From Sebastes aleutianus (lineage: Eukaryota > Chordata > Actinopteri > Perciformes > Sebastidae): a DNA stretch of 64,000 nucleotides. Position 1 is the first letter of the stretch. Every line of letters begins with the position of its first letter. Both the position numbers and the translations under genes were made by a program. Location: assembly GCA_916700875.1 (NCBI GenBank), contig CAKAKS010000039.1:29186794-29250793 (forward strand). Reading direction: 5' to 3'. Shown here piece after piece: positions 28,242 to 41,800 of the stretch. The notes beneath the pieces are model-generated. The model was not told the origin of the DNA. It did not search any database and saw only the letters and a list, made by a program, of their open reading frames with translations.

Positions 28242-29202
28242 CAGAGATGGAACCAAGTCATTGTTTGCAAGTCAGGAGCAAGTCTCAAGTCTTTGCACAC
28301 AAGTCCCAAATCAAAGCAGGTAAGTCCCAAGCCAGGTCCCAAGTCAAGTCCAAAATCAAACCAGGTAAGTCCCGAGTCAGGTCCCAAGTTAAGTCCCAAA
28401 TCAAACCAGGTAAGTCCCGAGTCAGGTCCCAAGTCAAGTCCAAAATCAAACCAGGTAAGTCCCGAGTCAGGTCCCAAGTTAAGTCCCAAATCAAAACAGG
28501 TAAGTCCCGAGTCAGGTCCCTAGTCAAGTCAAATCGAAGCAGGTAAGTCCCGAGTCAAGTCCCAAGTCAAGTCCCAAATCAAACCAGGTAAGTCCCAAGT
28601 CAAGTCCTAAGTCAAGCCTGACAAGTTCCAAGTCAAGTGCTGAGTCCTAAACTTTGAGTTTCGAATCGTAAACAAGTCATAATGCGCTTGTCACCAAATG
28701 TAATGCCATTTACTTCTCCGTCTGAAATTTTCGACCTGCACGTTTTGCATACTGCAATTCCATTTTTGAGGACAACCGCATAGTTTCCGTACGTGAACAA
28801 AATTATTTTTGGTATCACTTTTTCCAACTGGCTGAGTAACGTAACATTAGCTCTTCATGGTGCTCTCTGCAACTTGATGCCTGACTTGCATGCTGTCAGA
28901 TTGGTTCAGAGTACATAAAGTGGATCTGGGGAATAAAGTGTTGACTTGCTGGGAATGAATAGCGTTAACGTTAGTTGGTTCAGGAAATTAATTGATTGGT
29001 GGCACACTTTTTATATAACATGGGGAAAGATATCAAGTATTTCCAATGAAAAGGCTCCAATCCAAGTGAAATCACGAGTCACTGGTGTTAAAGTCCAAGT
29101 CGAGTTGCAAGTCTGTTTTGATCAAGTCCAGTCTAGAGTCATAAAATTTGTGACTCGAGTCTGACTCGAGTCCAAGTCATGTGACTCGAGTCCACACCTC
29201 TG
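28242..29202 (+). mobile_element. hAT-type element with perfect 8-bp target duplication
   Basis: Begins CAGAGATGGAACCAAGTC and ends GACTCGAGTCCACACCTCTG. Directly flanked on both sides by TTATACAG (28234-28241 and 29203-29210), a perfect 8-bp target duplication diagnostic of hAT insertion. The 961-bp body has no transposase; its left third is the 45-bp minisatellite below. The exact duplication suggests a younger insertion than the TAGGGCTGTCAA copies. Confidence 0.93.
28317..28630 (+). repeat. 45-bp minisatellite inside the hAT, 7 CAGGTAAGT motifs
   Basis: Units begin GTAAGTCCCGAGTCAGGTCC and end AAATCAAACCAG. Starts of CAGGTAAGT are at about 28317, 28362, 28407, 28452, 28497, 28540 and 28585. 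Alternating variants (AAGTTAAG / AAGTCAAG) suggest a 90-bp higher-order unit. Because 45 is a multiple of 3, frames stay open on both strands; this is not a gene. Confidence 0.93.
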
Positions 29203-29736
29203 TTATACAGTATATAAAATCATGGGCAACTTTGACTCTCCTCGGAGTTAATTCACCACACTGGCAGCAGCATCTACTGTATGTATTATGCTACGTGGTG
29301 TTTGACTTCATCCAGGCCAAGCTATAAACACTAACACATTAAGTGATGAATAGCCAGGTGTTTTATGCTGGGAGTGATTATATGTACCGTGTCACTGGGG
29401 CTCCTGAAAGATTTGTCTTGTTTTACACTCAGCGTATAAAGTTTTATCTGTAATGTTGAGTTTTTCAACCATAAGTTGTGTAGCAAAGTGCACAACAGCT
29501 GGTCACACATCTGTGTGTGTGTGTGTGTGTGTGTGTGTTGCTCTGGCTAACTGCTGTATCTGCTAGTGTTTATATGAAACGTGTGAGGGAAGAACACAAT
29601 TGCAATAGCTGTGACGTTAAACCAAGAAGAAAGAAACGAAGACACAAGGCATTCACAGTCACCGAAATGCAATATCAACACAGACACACTGTCACTCAAA
29701 CACACACAAACAGAGTAAGAGTTGCGCCTCACTCAC

Positions 29737-29821
29737 CGATCATGTGGTTAGCGACATGAATCTGGATCTCCCGTTCCGTCTCAAACGTCATTTGGCATTT
29801 AATACACTGGTAGGTCTTTTT
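29737..29821 (-). CDS. znf423: znf423 window exon 15 (finger 28 equivalent)
   Basis: Acceptor tcttccag, donor GATCG|gtgagt; 85 nt, phase 0 in, phase 1 out. It encodes KKTYQCIKCQMTFETEREIQ and IHVANHMI, almost identical to the mammalian protein as I remember it. The next residue in the family is Glu, consistent with the phase-1 exit. The exon(s) with the three last fingers were not found in 1-29736, so this intron exceeds 29.7 kb. Confidence 0.94.
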
Positions 29822-32800
29822 CTGGAAGATAAAGAGACAGAAAGACCAAAAAAAAACATTATCTTTCATGTGAAAAAAATAAAAGTTAAACACACAGAAA
29901 CACAAACAAAAATATTTCACTTAATAGAGGGTTGATATTTTGTGGAAAAAAAATAAGTTTTATAAAGTCTTGTTTGAGTTTTTTTATTAGAAAAATATAT
30001 TTAATCATATTGAAAAAAAGAAAATAAACCCTCATACTCAAGAATGAAGAGGGCGTACAAGCATTTTCTACAAATACTGTAGCTAATGACAAAAATAAAA
30101 TGTGAAAATGTAAAAAAAAAATACACCCATGTATATAATTATTATTATTTTCATTGTCGATTGATCTGTTGATTACTTCCTCAATTAATCGATTAGTTGT
30201 TTGGTTTATAAATGTCAGAAAATGGAGAAAAATGGCGATCAGTGTTTCCTAAAACCCAAGATGACGTCCTCAAATGTCTTATAAACTCAAAGGTATTCAG
30301 TTTACTGTCATAGAGGAGTAAATAAACCAGATAATATTCACATTTAGGAAGCTGGGATCAAATCATTTTGACTTTTTTTTTGTTAAAAATTACTCAAACC
30401 GATTAATCGATTATCAAAATAGTTGGCGATCAATTTAATAGTTAACATCTAATCAATTAATCGTTACAGCTTTAAAAGTTATAAAATTGCACTCTTTACC
30501 TTTAAGCTCTAAATCCTCAATATGCAAAACATGTGAACCCCACAAAGTCTAACACTAATCAAGCAACACTGAACGTCCAAGTCTTTGGAGACTTGGTGAA
30601 AGGAAGACGAAGTATGCAGTTACACACACACACACACACACACAAGTAAGACCTCTGTAGAGAGAGAGAGAGAGAGACAGAAATTAATAAGGGAGGGAAC
30701 AGGAAAAAAGATTAAGGGGAAGAAGCAATGAAACAGAAACATAGGGAATGAGTGGAGAAGAAAAGAGGACAAGAGAGGACGAAAGAGATACAGAGAGAGG
30801 CAGAGAAACAAGGGTGAGAGACATAAAAACAAAGAGAGAGAGAGAGAAGCAGAGGCTCTGCTTATCCATTCATAGCACACAGCGATCACTCATGCACAAA
30901 CACATACAAAATACACAAAGGCCCCACTTCCACTATCTCTCTGCTGCTTCAGCCTGCTAGACTGAGTACACACACACACATACACACACACAGAAATCCT
31001 ACTTTGTCTGCTTTGTGCTGTTAGACTAAGCAGAAACAAAGGTGCAGGTAAGACAGAGGGTCCCTGGGAAGTGCCTCGAACACACACACACTCGCACACA
31101 CACACGCTCAGTTGCAAGTACACACTCTCACACACGCAGACACGCGGCAAGTCCCGGGGAGCCTGACTGTCAATATCAAGTAGAACGAACAGCTCCCACA
31201 ATGCCTCAGCACGCCCCAGCCGCGGGACCCAGTGGGGCTCAGCTGACACACACCGTCATACACACAGGCGCACGTATATGCAAGCTGCAGACACAGAAGC
31301 AGCGGCACGCACCAACACTTCACACACACACACACACACACACACACGACTCATGCAAACATTAAAGTTCAGCAGGATTTTTGAGTCTCCTGTACTCCTG
31401 AAAATGTCTCCATCTGTTAAATGCTGGTTTTCATATTAACATGAATTTCAAATACAGTAGGCTACTGACCATAATTATATTTATATTATATTTATCTATT
31501 CACATTACCAAACTTCCTCCTCACCTTAGTAAAAGCCAATGTCAAAGACTTGGTTTCAGAGCTTTTTAAGTAAAAAGTGTCATCCAACAGTGTCCATAAC
31601 AGCATTGATCTCTCTGTCTTATCTCAGTCTGTCCTGGCTCACCTTGGGTGCAGGTGAAGCATCAGACTTCTTCCCCGCTGCACTGGTTTCAGGGCTGACC
31701 TCGGGGTGATCGGTCTGGACATGACTCTCCAAGTCCTCCACGCTCTCAAACTTCACCCCACACTCCGGACACCTCAGCCCGGACATGGCCTTTTCTCCCT
31801 GCGAGTCTCCCGGCGTGGCAGCTCCTCCCTGGCTGGGGCTCTGGCCGTTCGTGCCCCTGATTTGATTGAACATTTGATTTTGTTTTAGCCAATTTTCAGT
31901 GATCAAAACTGTTGCTAAACAAAAAAAATAGCTTTTGCTTTTCCCATCTCAGCTCCACACAGGCTTCATGCCCTTTAAGGCTTCAGTAACTGGAAAAGAT
32001 AAGTGACAAGCAATGCACCCATATCTAAGCTCGTTCACCTTTTTCCTCAGTTTATGGTAGGAACAGTCACTTTTTTTTTCCCCACATAGATAACCTACCT
32101 AATAGAGCTGGGCGATACAGAGGAAATCACATATCACTATGTTTTCGACCAAATACCTCAAAATGAATAGGGTTGATTTTTGATGAATAATCATCATTAA
32201 TGAGGATTTAATGACTAAGTGAGTAAAGGTAAATAATAGAACAGCTGAGATTGTCTGATAAGTTCAGAAAATGACATCACTTTACCATTATTCAGCCTTT
32301 AAAACCAGGAAAATACAACACTTATGCCATATTACGATTACAATATCCAAAATCTAAGTCAATATTTAGTCGCATATCACGATATCAATATAATATCGAT
32401 ATATTGCCCAGCCCTACTACCTAGTTATAAAGTATTCAACCCAGCAATAATACATGTTACATGTGTGAGAGGGGCTTTTGTTTAAAATGTATACTATTGT
32501 TGACTAAAGTATGTCTATATCTTTTTTAGAAGGGCCAGATTTGAAAAGCAGCAAAGAGCCAAGGGGCTGGACATTTACATCTGCAAAGCTAGGAATTAAA
32601 ATGTGAAAAGAATACACCTTTTTTAATCTTAGTAGATTATTGTTTTAATAAACACAATGTTGCATTTAACATCTTTTTTTATTCAATATGACTCTCCTAA
32701 ATTCCCTCTGCTTAAACAGTCTGGGTTCAAACTTTTTTAACAAAATAAGTATTTCTGTGCTTAACAAGGACTGGGCTAATTAGCCTACTGATAAAATGAT

Positions 32801-35800
32801 GATCTTCTAATAATGAAACAATGTAAACAACACCCATAAAGTTGGTGTTATGTTAGCATGGTTATTTAAATAAAAACTAGGGCTGTCAATTGATTAAAAT
32901 ATTCAATTGTGATTAATCGCATGATTGTCCATAGTTACTTGCGATTAATGGTAAAATTAATCGCACATTTTTTTTGTTCAAAATGTACCTTAAAGGGAGA
33001 TTTGTCAAGTAATTAATACTCTTATCAACATAGGAGTGGGGCAAATATGCTTCCTTTATGCAAATGTATGTATATATTTAATATTGGACATCAATTAAAA
33101 ACACAAAACACTGACAAATATTGTCCAGATACCCTCACAGGTACTACATTTAGCATAAATAATGTGCTCAAATCATAACATGGCAAACTCAAGCCCAACA
33201 GACAACAACAGCTGTCAGTGTGTCAGTGTGCTGACTTGACTATGACTTGTCCAAAAATGCATGTGATTATCATAAAGTCAAGGTAAAGTAAAGGGGAGAC
33301 TCGTGAGTACCCATAGAACTCATTTTCATTCAAATATCTTGAGGTCAGAGGTCAAGGGACCCCTTTGAAAATGGCCATGCCAGGTTTTCCTCGCCAAAAT
33401 TTTGCGCAAATTTGGAGCGTTATTTAGCCTCCTTTGAGACAAGCTAGTATGACATGGTTGGATTCCTTAGGTTTTTCTAGTTTCATATGATGCCAGTATC
33501 TTCACTCTAGCTTTAAGCCCGCTACAAACTACAAATCGCAAGTTGCGTTAATACGTTAAAGAAATTACTGGCATTAAAACTAATTTGCGTTATAATCACG
33601 TTAAGTTTGACAGCCCTAATAAAAATATGGTTTTGCTTTTAACAGTCCGTAACAGCGTCACTTTGCGGTAACAGTGGTAATGTTGATGTACAGGAATAAA
33701 CTCTCTTATTGGAAGAAATTATTATCTTTTTGAAATACTTTTTTTCAGTCTGGCGATATGACGAGGGTGTACCCCGCCTTCGCGCGATGTCAGCTGGGAT
33801 CGGCTCCAGCCGCCACCCCCCCCCCCCCCCCCCCCCCCGCGACCCCGAATGGGATAAGTGGTTACAGATAACGGATGGATGGAAATACTTTTTCATATTT
33901 ATAAATGATCAAGGGGCCGGATTGAGGTAGTTAAAGGGCCAATTGAATAGGCCTGGTCTATATCAACATATGCCATTATCCACAGGGTTTCTAAGTTGGC
34001 CACCTACCTGCTCATGCAGCCAGCGCAGAGGCCGTAAGGCAGGCCGTTGACATCCAGCTTCACCAGCTCCCCTTTGTTCTTAAACTCCTTTAGGCAGAAG
34101 GCGCATTTATACAACTTGTGCTGCTGCAGCTGCCCGTTAGGCGACGAAGAGGCCGAACAGTTCCCTCCTCCTATCCCTCCATTCCCACCTCCTCCTCCTA
34201 CTCCGCCTCCTCCCAGTGTAGAACCAGCGGAGAGCTTCTGCATGTGGAAGGTGCCGTGGATCTTCAGCTCCAGGGTGGAGGTGACGGTCTGCATGCAGAC
34301 GACGCAGCGGAAGCCAGTGAGGGAGTTGCGGAGGTCGGGGTGCATCTGGCAGTGCTCTATAAACTCCTCCTCACTCTGCAGGGGCATCTTGCAGATTCGA
34401 CAGGTACCCGTGTCCAGGCTCTTACTGTGGGTCACCTGCAGAGAGGTAATATTCACAGAAAGTATGAACATAATGATGCACAAAGTAGTGGGTAATAATA
34501 CCTTTCATCAAAGCATATACAGAAACGTATAAAGACACCGACTGTAGCTGCATCACACAATGCATTTTTGGACTATTTTTTTTCGTGTAGTGTGGTGCAG
34601 CACAAATTGCCTCTCTTAGGACAGTTTAACATTCTAAATTCAAAGCAGCCAAAGAAGTTTTAGGATCAAAAGACAGAAACATAGACAGAAAGCAACACAA
34701 GAGAAAAGAAAAAAAAACTACACAGACGGCTGTGTTGTTATACCTGTGAGGGTATCCACTGACTGTATTTGTTCCCTACATATAAACCTCCAAATTACCT
34801 CAAAAGACATGCACGTATCCATACATATATACAGGTTTGAGAGCAGTGAATGTAAAAGCACCTTGTGTTCCGTGAGGGTTAGCAGAGAGGGGAAACGCTC
34901 GCCACATATTGGACACATGTAGTGTTTGGCGGGGCCGCGGTGCGTCTGAGCGTGCTCACGAAGCCCGCTCTCAGAGAAGAATGTTCTGGAGCACACGTTG
35001 CACTTGTGGTTCCCCTTGATGAAGTCTGCCTTCTTCTTTCGAGAACCTGGTATATAAAATAATCATCATCACAGACATATTTGACCTTCTCTAATAAACT
35101 GTAAATTGTGATTAAAAGATGTAATTTAAAACATCCAGTTGATGACTGAAAACAAATCTTACAGGCGTCATCATCTCCCGGTCTGATGTTGTGGTCACGC
35201 AGCCGGTGGTTCTGCAGAAGCGACTCCATGGTGTACGCTGCCCCGCAGATATCGCAGGCGTACATGGGTTCTGAATTGTCCAGCTCCTCCTCGCCTCCGC
35301 TCGCCTCGTGGCTGTTGACCGTGTCTCCTCCCGGGCCAGCTCCTCCTCCCGCTGTGTTCTTCAGCAACATGTTCTGCAGGTCGGCTTGTTCGGCCGCCGC
35401 CACCGTTGCTCTTTCGACGCCTCCTGCACCTCCGTTGCCGCCACTTCCTCCTACTCCTCCTCGCTTGGAGGACTGCGCAAGCCCGTTGGGCGTCCCGTTC
35501 TGGCTCCCACCGCTCCCTGTGCCACCGTTGCCGGTGATGTTGCCACCGTCGAAGATGCAGTGCTTCTCCCTCAGGTGTCTCTCTAGCAGTGACATGGCTT
35601 GGAAAGCTTTGCCGCAGAAGCGACACGTGAACTTCTTGCTGTGCGTGGTGATGTGGCACTGGAGCTCCACCTCAGTTCCGAACGTCTCTCCGCAGAAGAT
35701 GCACTTCCGGGGCTTGAGACCTGTGAGACAGAGGTTAAGTTGAGATGCAGATTCAAGCTCAATCTACCCTACAAGAATGCTGTCAAGTGAACACTCAACA

Positions 35801-38800
35801 ATCTCCAAGATCCTTTTTTTGTTTTTTGGTTAGTTTTCTTTGATAAATGTTGACTTTTGCTCGTCTTTATCACATTCTCTTTATTTTAGTATCACCATCA
35901 TCATGCATTTTTTCCCAGATAGTCCTGTCTACTCTTCTAATGAAACTTAGGTTGCTCTCACACCTAACTTGCTTGGTTCGGTTAAAACAAGCATAGGTTC
36001 AGTTTGCCTGTTAGTGCGGTTCGTTTGGCTGGTGTGTCAATGTAACCATGGTGCGGACCAAACAACCAAACCGAGTCGCCTGAAAAGGTAGGTCGTGGTC
36101 CACCTCCAAGCCGTCTCTGGTGCAGTTCGTTTGTGGTGTGTGAGAGTGTCAGATATGTGATTTCGAAAGCTAAACTACAAATAAATCCATCTGCTGAAGC
36201 GATCTGTATTCAAGGCCATGTATAACCACGTCAGCACATGTATTTTCCCTAATTTATAGGTCAAAAGCTGTTAAAACTGCTGTGCTTGTATCCGACTCTG
36301 TGTACTTTGTCAGTTCATTAACTCCATTAAAAAATGTGTGACAGCAATCCCACAGTACGGCAATCATGTGCATGTCCTGTGCTCCCTGATGTTTGAATTT
36401 GATTTCCCTGACTTATGTCCTGATGATGCAGGATGACCATCGCCCAAAAAGACCTGTCAGTCTGTATAACGTCATGTTTACTCTTCTGGTTTGTTTGTAA
36501 AAAGTCAGTGTGAACAGGAACTGGACCACAACTACAATGCAACAATGCATCATTTTTTTAAATCCCTTGGTCTGGACCAAATGAACCCAACTACAGGTGT
36601 GAAAGCACCCTTAGCCCCTGATCCCAGGAAAGATGTACAGTACCTGCTCCAAGCCCCCCTGGGAGGCCTGACCTCTGACCCAGGTGGTTATGCTTAACGT
36701 GGATCTGAAGATCCGACTCCTTCCTGAAGTCCCAGGCACAGGCTGTGCAGCGAAACAGCTTCTTCTCATTGCTATGCTTCACCGCCAGATGTACCTGAAA
36801 GGCAAAAAAAAGAAGCAATCCAAGTTGGTTAATTTCTATGGTTGTTTCACTATTGTATTCATTTAAAAAAAAAAAAACATATATCGCACACAAATAGTTT
36901 CATTCACCTGTATGGAGACCTTGGAGTCAAAGACCTCCTGGCAGAGCGTGCAGTGGTACAGGACAAACGTGTGCATGTCCAGCAGGTGTTTCTGCAGGTC
37001 GTCTACCGAGGAGAACTGCTTATCGCAGCTCTCACAAACGTACTGGGTCGACGTGGTGGTGTAGTGCACCGTCAGGTGTTGGAGCAATGCCTCCTGGGAT
37101 TCGAAGTCCTCCTTGTTGCACTGGGGGCAGGACTGGCGCCTCAGCAGCATCTCCAGGTGGGACTTTAGGTGGGTCTGGAAACCCTCGAAGCTGGAAAACC
37201 GTAGGTCGCACTGGTTGCACGGGTAGTCCCCGTTGCTCCCCATGGAGGGGGTGGAGTCCCCTCCCAGTCTGTGGCGTTTCGGGGAGGAAATCTCTATGTC
37301 GGAGGAGGCGGGGCTTAGGTCGGCGACCTTTGCCTGCCGTTTGTTGTTCGCCAGCGGGATGTTCTTGTGGTTCTCCTTTATGTGCTTGGTGAGCTTGAGG
37401 AGTGAGCCGAAGATAGGAGAGTTGGTGCAGTAAGGGCAGGAGTAAACCTGTACGTGGACAATAACTCTTTACTTTTTTAGGATGATTATACATTGACAAA
37501 TACTGTTATTTAGGTCTTGGAGCGTAAAAGAGAAGATGGGAAAGATGTACAGTATAGAGAGATGGAGACAAGCATAGGCCATAAATTAAAGTCATCGCCA
37601 TAACTTTGCAAGCTCAGATAGAGACAGACTGATGATTGACAGAACAGTGGAAGCTGTGGTCAGAATTTTGTCCGTCAAGTCTGCATTAAATAAAAGTTGG
37701 GAACAAGAAAGCAGTAGGTAATACAAAATTCATATAGTAAAATTATCAAGAATCTTTAATCAAAATGTACATGAGCAATAGCACAGGAAAGCACCTAATT
37801 AAATAGGAACCAGCTTATTGTTCATCAGCTCAACCACTGATCAGTAATGGCTTTGACATGTGCAATGACAGACAGGCTACATTCAGTTATTTTACAACTC
37901 TGATTAAAAGGTTGTTTTTGAAATGTAATTCTCACCTCCATGAAGGACTGCGATGCAGACTGTAGTACGGGAGACTCCAGTTTGGCCACAGTTCCCCCAG
38001 ACGCAGCTCCGCCCCCCATGATGGAGGTGCAGTGCGTCTGCTGAATGTGTTCCGTCAACGACGACTCCGTCAAGAATCCCATGGAGCACTGGTTGCAGAA
38101 AAAGGCGTGGTTCCCTTCTAGGATGGAGGAAATTAAGTTGTTAGACTCCTTTGATTAATATTATGGTAAAAACCTTCAGAGTATAGATAGGAATGAAACT
38201 GGAAAGTTTGATGTATGTAAATGCAACTGAAGTTTAGATTTCTGCCTGAACTAATTTTGGCATTTAAAATATGTATTGTAAAATTTCATACATTTTTAAG
38301 ACACTACAGGTCAATAGGGTAAAAAATTAACTATTATATATCACCATGAAACTTCCCCAGTTGATTACTCATGTTCTGGCAATTATTTTTGTATTGCAAG
38401 TTTTCTGAAATGTTATGTTTAAATATACAAATGAGGCATTATCTAATGCTAACTTTTGGTGAATTAAGGAGAAATTTACAGACGTAAATAGACAAAGTGT
38501 AGTAAAATAAACACCTAGATGTGTAGTTTGGATGTTTTCTTTCCACTAGTCTGAAAGAAGACATGTTATGGAAGCCAAATAGCCCAAAATCTCAAATCTG
38601 ACCAGTGCAAGAAAAACAATGTTTTTGCCTGTAGTGTCTCGCCTTGACAAACAATGTACCAGCTAAACCAATACGTTAACATATTTAAGTCACTTTCCAT
38701 TGTTTAGGAAGAGTAACTTTCTTCAACAACACACCTAATGTGGTGGATCCCGCCACAATCCCACCAGGCAGGCAGTGCGACACTCTGATGTGTTCTTGCA

Positions 38801-41800
38801 GCGAGTTGATGTCTCCAAACATGTCCGGGCAGTAGTTACAGTGGAACGCTGTGACGTTGGTGAACTGCAGCAGGGGGAAAGCCGCTGCTGCTGTGCCTAT
38901 GGTTCCTCCGCTGGTACGGTGAGCTTTGCGCACGTGTTCGTTGAGGTTGTAGAGCGTTGGCAGAGTGTCCAGGCAGAGGTGACATGTATGGCTCTGCTGC
39001 GGCTTATCTGCGTGGATGGTCTTCAAATGGATCTCCAACACCGCCAGGCTGTGGAAGTCTCTCTTCGAGCAGTAAGGGCAGGAGTACGTCACTTTGCCCC
39101 AGCCGCCTCCTCCGCCTGTGGAGACAGAGAGATAAACTGCTACATTAGGAATACACAAAGGTAATCGAAGCTTTTAAACCAAGTGTTGGCTGTCAAATCA
39201 TAGATGTAACTGTAGCGGCTAATCTGTAGATCAGTGGTTCCCAACCTATTTTCCTTGTAGCCCCCCCTACTGGCATCTTAAAAAAAGATGAGCCCCCTCC
39301 CATATTTTGTCTCTCTCTGTGCGCGGCAAGCGGGAGAGCAAACCGTGTTGAAAATGTTGTTTTTTTAAAGGCTAAATGCCAACAAATATGGATTGAAGCA
39401 GAATATTTTATTAGATAGAAACATATTGTGAATTTTGGAAAATTTCTATCTTTTAATCAGTCAATTTTGGACTTTTGGACTTTACAGCGCTCTGAGGTTA
39501 TTGGAAATGTTTGGATCACACAAGTCAAAAATCAATCCTACGCAGCCACCACTGGATTCTAATTCTACACATAGTATAATATTAATAATATTAGCCTGAT
39601 CTTTATCTGCAACTGTGAAGAAACACCAGGTTTAAACAGAATGTGGCCTGCCAAGTAGCAAAAAAATCTTTTTAAATAGTTTTATATACTGACTTTTGTA
39701 TAAATTATCCAGTAAGTGTGTTATTATGATAATAGTAAAATATTTGCAAATCTAATTTTGACAACTTCAGAGCAGACAAATCCTGTGATCTTTGATCTGA
39801 GAGGGGCCCGGCCCCCTGGTTGGGAACCCCTGCTGTAGATAAGTGACTACTGCATCGTACCTCCACCTTGATGGCCCAGGCTTATCGCAATCTCTTCCAC
39901 AGTGTCGGCGCCTCTTCTGCGGCCTCGTTCATGGCCCTGGCTGGGCTTAAGGGTAGAGTCCGGCGTGGAGCCTCTCTCCAGACTGGCACTAGAGTCTGGA
40001 GTGGCCGAGCTCATTGAGGCCACGCTGCCCAGTGCCGGGTCAGGACTGGCAGCGCTGTGATTGGAGGAGTCAGGCTGGCGATGGCTGTCTAAGTGGCAGT
40101 AGACATCCTCCACAGATGGGAATTGTTCAGAGCAGACAGGACATCTGAGGGTACAGAAAAAAAGACCAGTAAAATGCAAGTTACATTCCAGCATTGCACA
40201 TTTAATGAAAATCTGCAGTTTGAAAACTTTAAAAAAGCAAAACTCTGCAGTACTTGTGTTTGCGGTTGGCATGCTGTGTTTCAATATGCGTGAGGAGAGA
40301 GGCCTCGTCTAGAAAGATCTCAGGACAGTGGATGCATTGCAAGTCGGCTCGGTCAGACAGCTGGGGGTGTCTGGTCAGGACGTGTTTCTCTAGCTCGTCC
40401 GTCTGGCTGAACGTCTCCTCGCAGTAATCGCACATATACAGGTCCTGCTCCAGGTCACCATCTCCTCCTGCTCCCTTCTTCCCTCCATCCCTCTCACTCC
40501 TCAGTGCAAGGTGCTCGCGGTTCTTGCGGTGAGCCTGCCAGGGTCAGAGAGTAGTCAAGATTTAAAGAAGCATGTGTTGTAAAATAGTTTGTTAAACCTA
40601 TGAGACCCACTTAGAACCGTTTTTTCTTTTTTTTAGTGGGGACAGGGGATCTTTAGGGGGAGATAACAGGTCAACAGTATAAGTCACATAGAAGTGGTGT
40701 ACATCATCAGAAGGCTGAGAACCTGAACATTAATTTGAGATGCTGCTCAGCACTATGTGACAAGTTCTTCTAGTCAAATCAGAAATAGTCATGAATTAAT
40801 TAATTAATTAAAATAAATTATAAAAGTGTCTAAGGGCTTAGAACATTATGATAGAAGTATATGATGGCCATTCCCGTGCTCTTTTATGTCTCTTAAGTTG
40901 TTGCAGTAGTTTTTGGGTTGATATCATTTGTTAACAGATTTGGTACTACATTTAGCAATTTTTTACCACTTGAGAATTGATCAAAATGATCAATAATCCT
41001 TCCAAAATACCACATTAAGACACCAAGACCTTGAGGAACACCATAGAAAAAGCAATTCTGTGATTTGGTGATTTCTGCAAGATTTGCATTTTTCGATGAT
41101 TGGATGGCGAGCGCTTCTGTTTTGGGAACGGCTCAGAAACCCCCTTATCGTCAATCTACCAAGGAAAGCCAAACATCGTCTGAATGCTCTAGGTCTCTGT
41201 AGTTTGTGGTTGTAAAGTTTCATGAGGCTGTGATTATCCTAGAGGTCACCACAGGTCAGTTTATACAGTGAGGTCAAGTTTTTAAAAAAAAATGGTGTCA
41301 CTACAATGAAATGTCTGCTATGGGGACTAACATCATCATACATGAATACAATTGGGCTCATTGGATCCACAAGAGTCTCAGCTTTACAGTCATACCCAAT
41401 TTATGTAATTCAAAGACTGTTTAGGGACCCCAGTATGGAGAAATATTTAAACACACCATTTTTAGAATAGGTGAAAATAACACATTTATACTGCATTCTA
41501 AAAAACTGCATGGTTTTTGCCCCAAACTGCATGTGATTATCATAAAGTGGGCATGTCTGTAAAGGGGAGACTCGTGGGTACCCATAGAACCCATTTTCAT
41601 TCCCATATCTTGAGGTCAGAGGTCGAGGGACCCCTTTGAAAATGGTCATGCCAGTTTTTCCTCACCAAAGTTTAGCTTAACTTTAGAGCGTTATTTAGCA
41701 TCTCTCCAGACAAGCCAGCATGACATGGCTAACAATGGATTCCTTAGGACTGTGTCCGCTACAGCCTCTTAAAGACAGTAATATCAGCCTGGATCGGATG

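Larger units (their letters stand above)
31857..34007. other. intron between exons 13 and 14
   Basis: 2,151-bp intron, the longest internal one, holding three repeats listed separately; the remainder is AT-rich with nothing recognised. Confidence 0.8.

Noticed and set aside
28193..28546. Repetitive 117-codon open frame (and antisense frames)
   Set aside because: Produced by a 45-bp minisatellite whose unit is a multiple of three, within a hAT MITE with a perfect target duplication.
34047..34532. Long plus-strand frames opposite exon 13, and 35186-35743 opposite exon 11
   Set aside because: Antisense shadows of GC-rich znf423 exons; they cross the splice sites and lack any recognisable domain.
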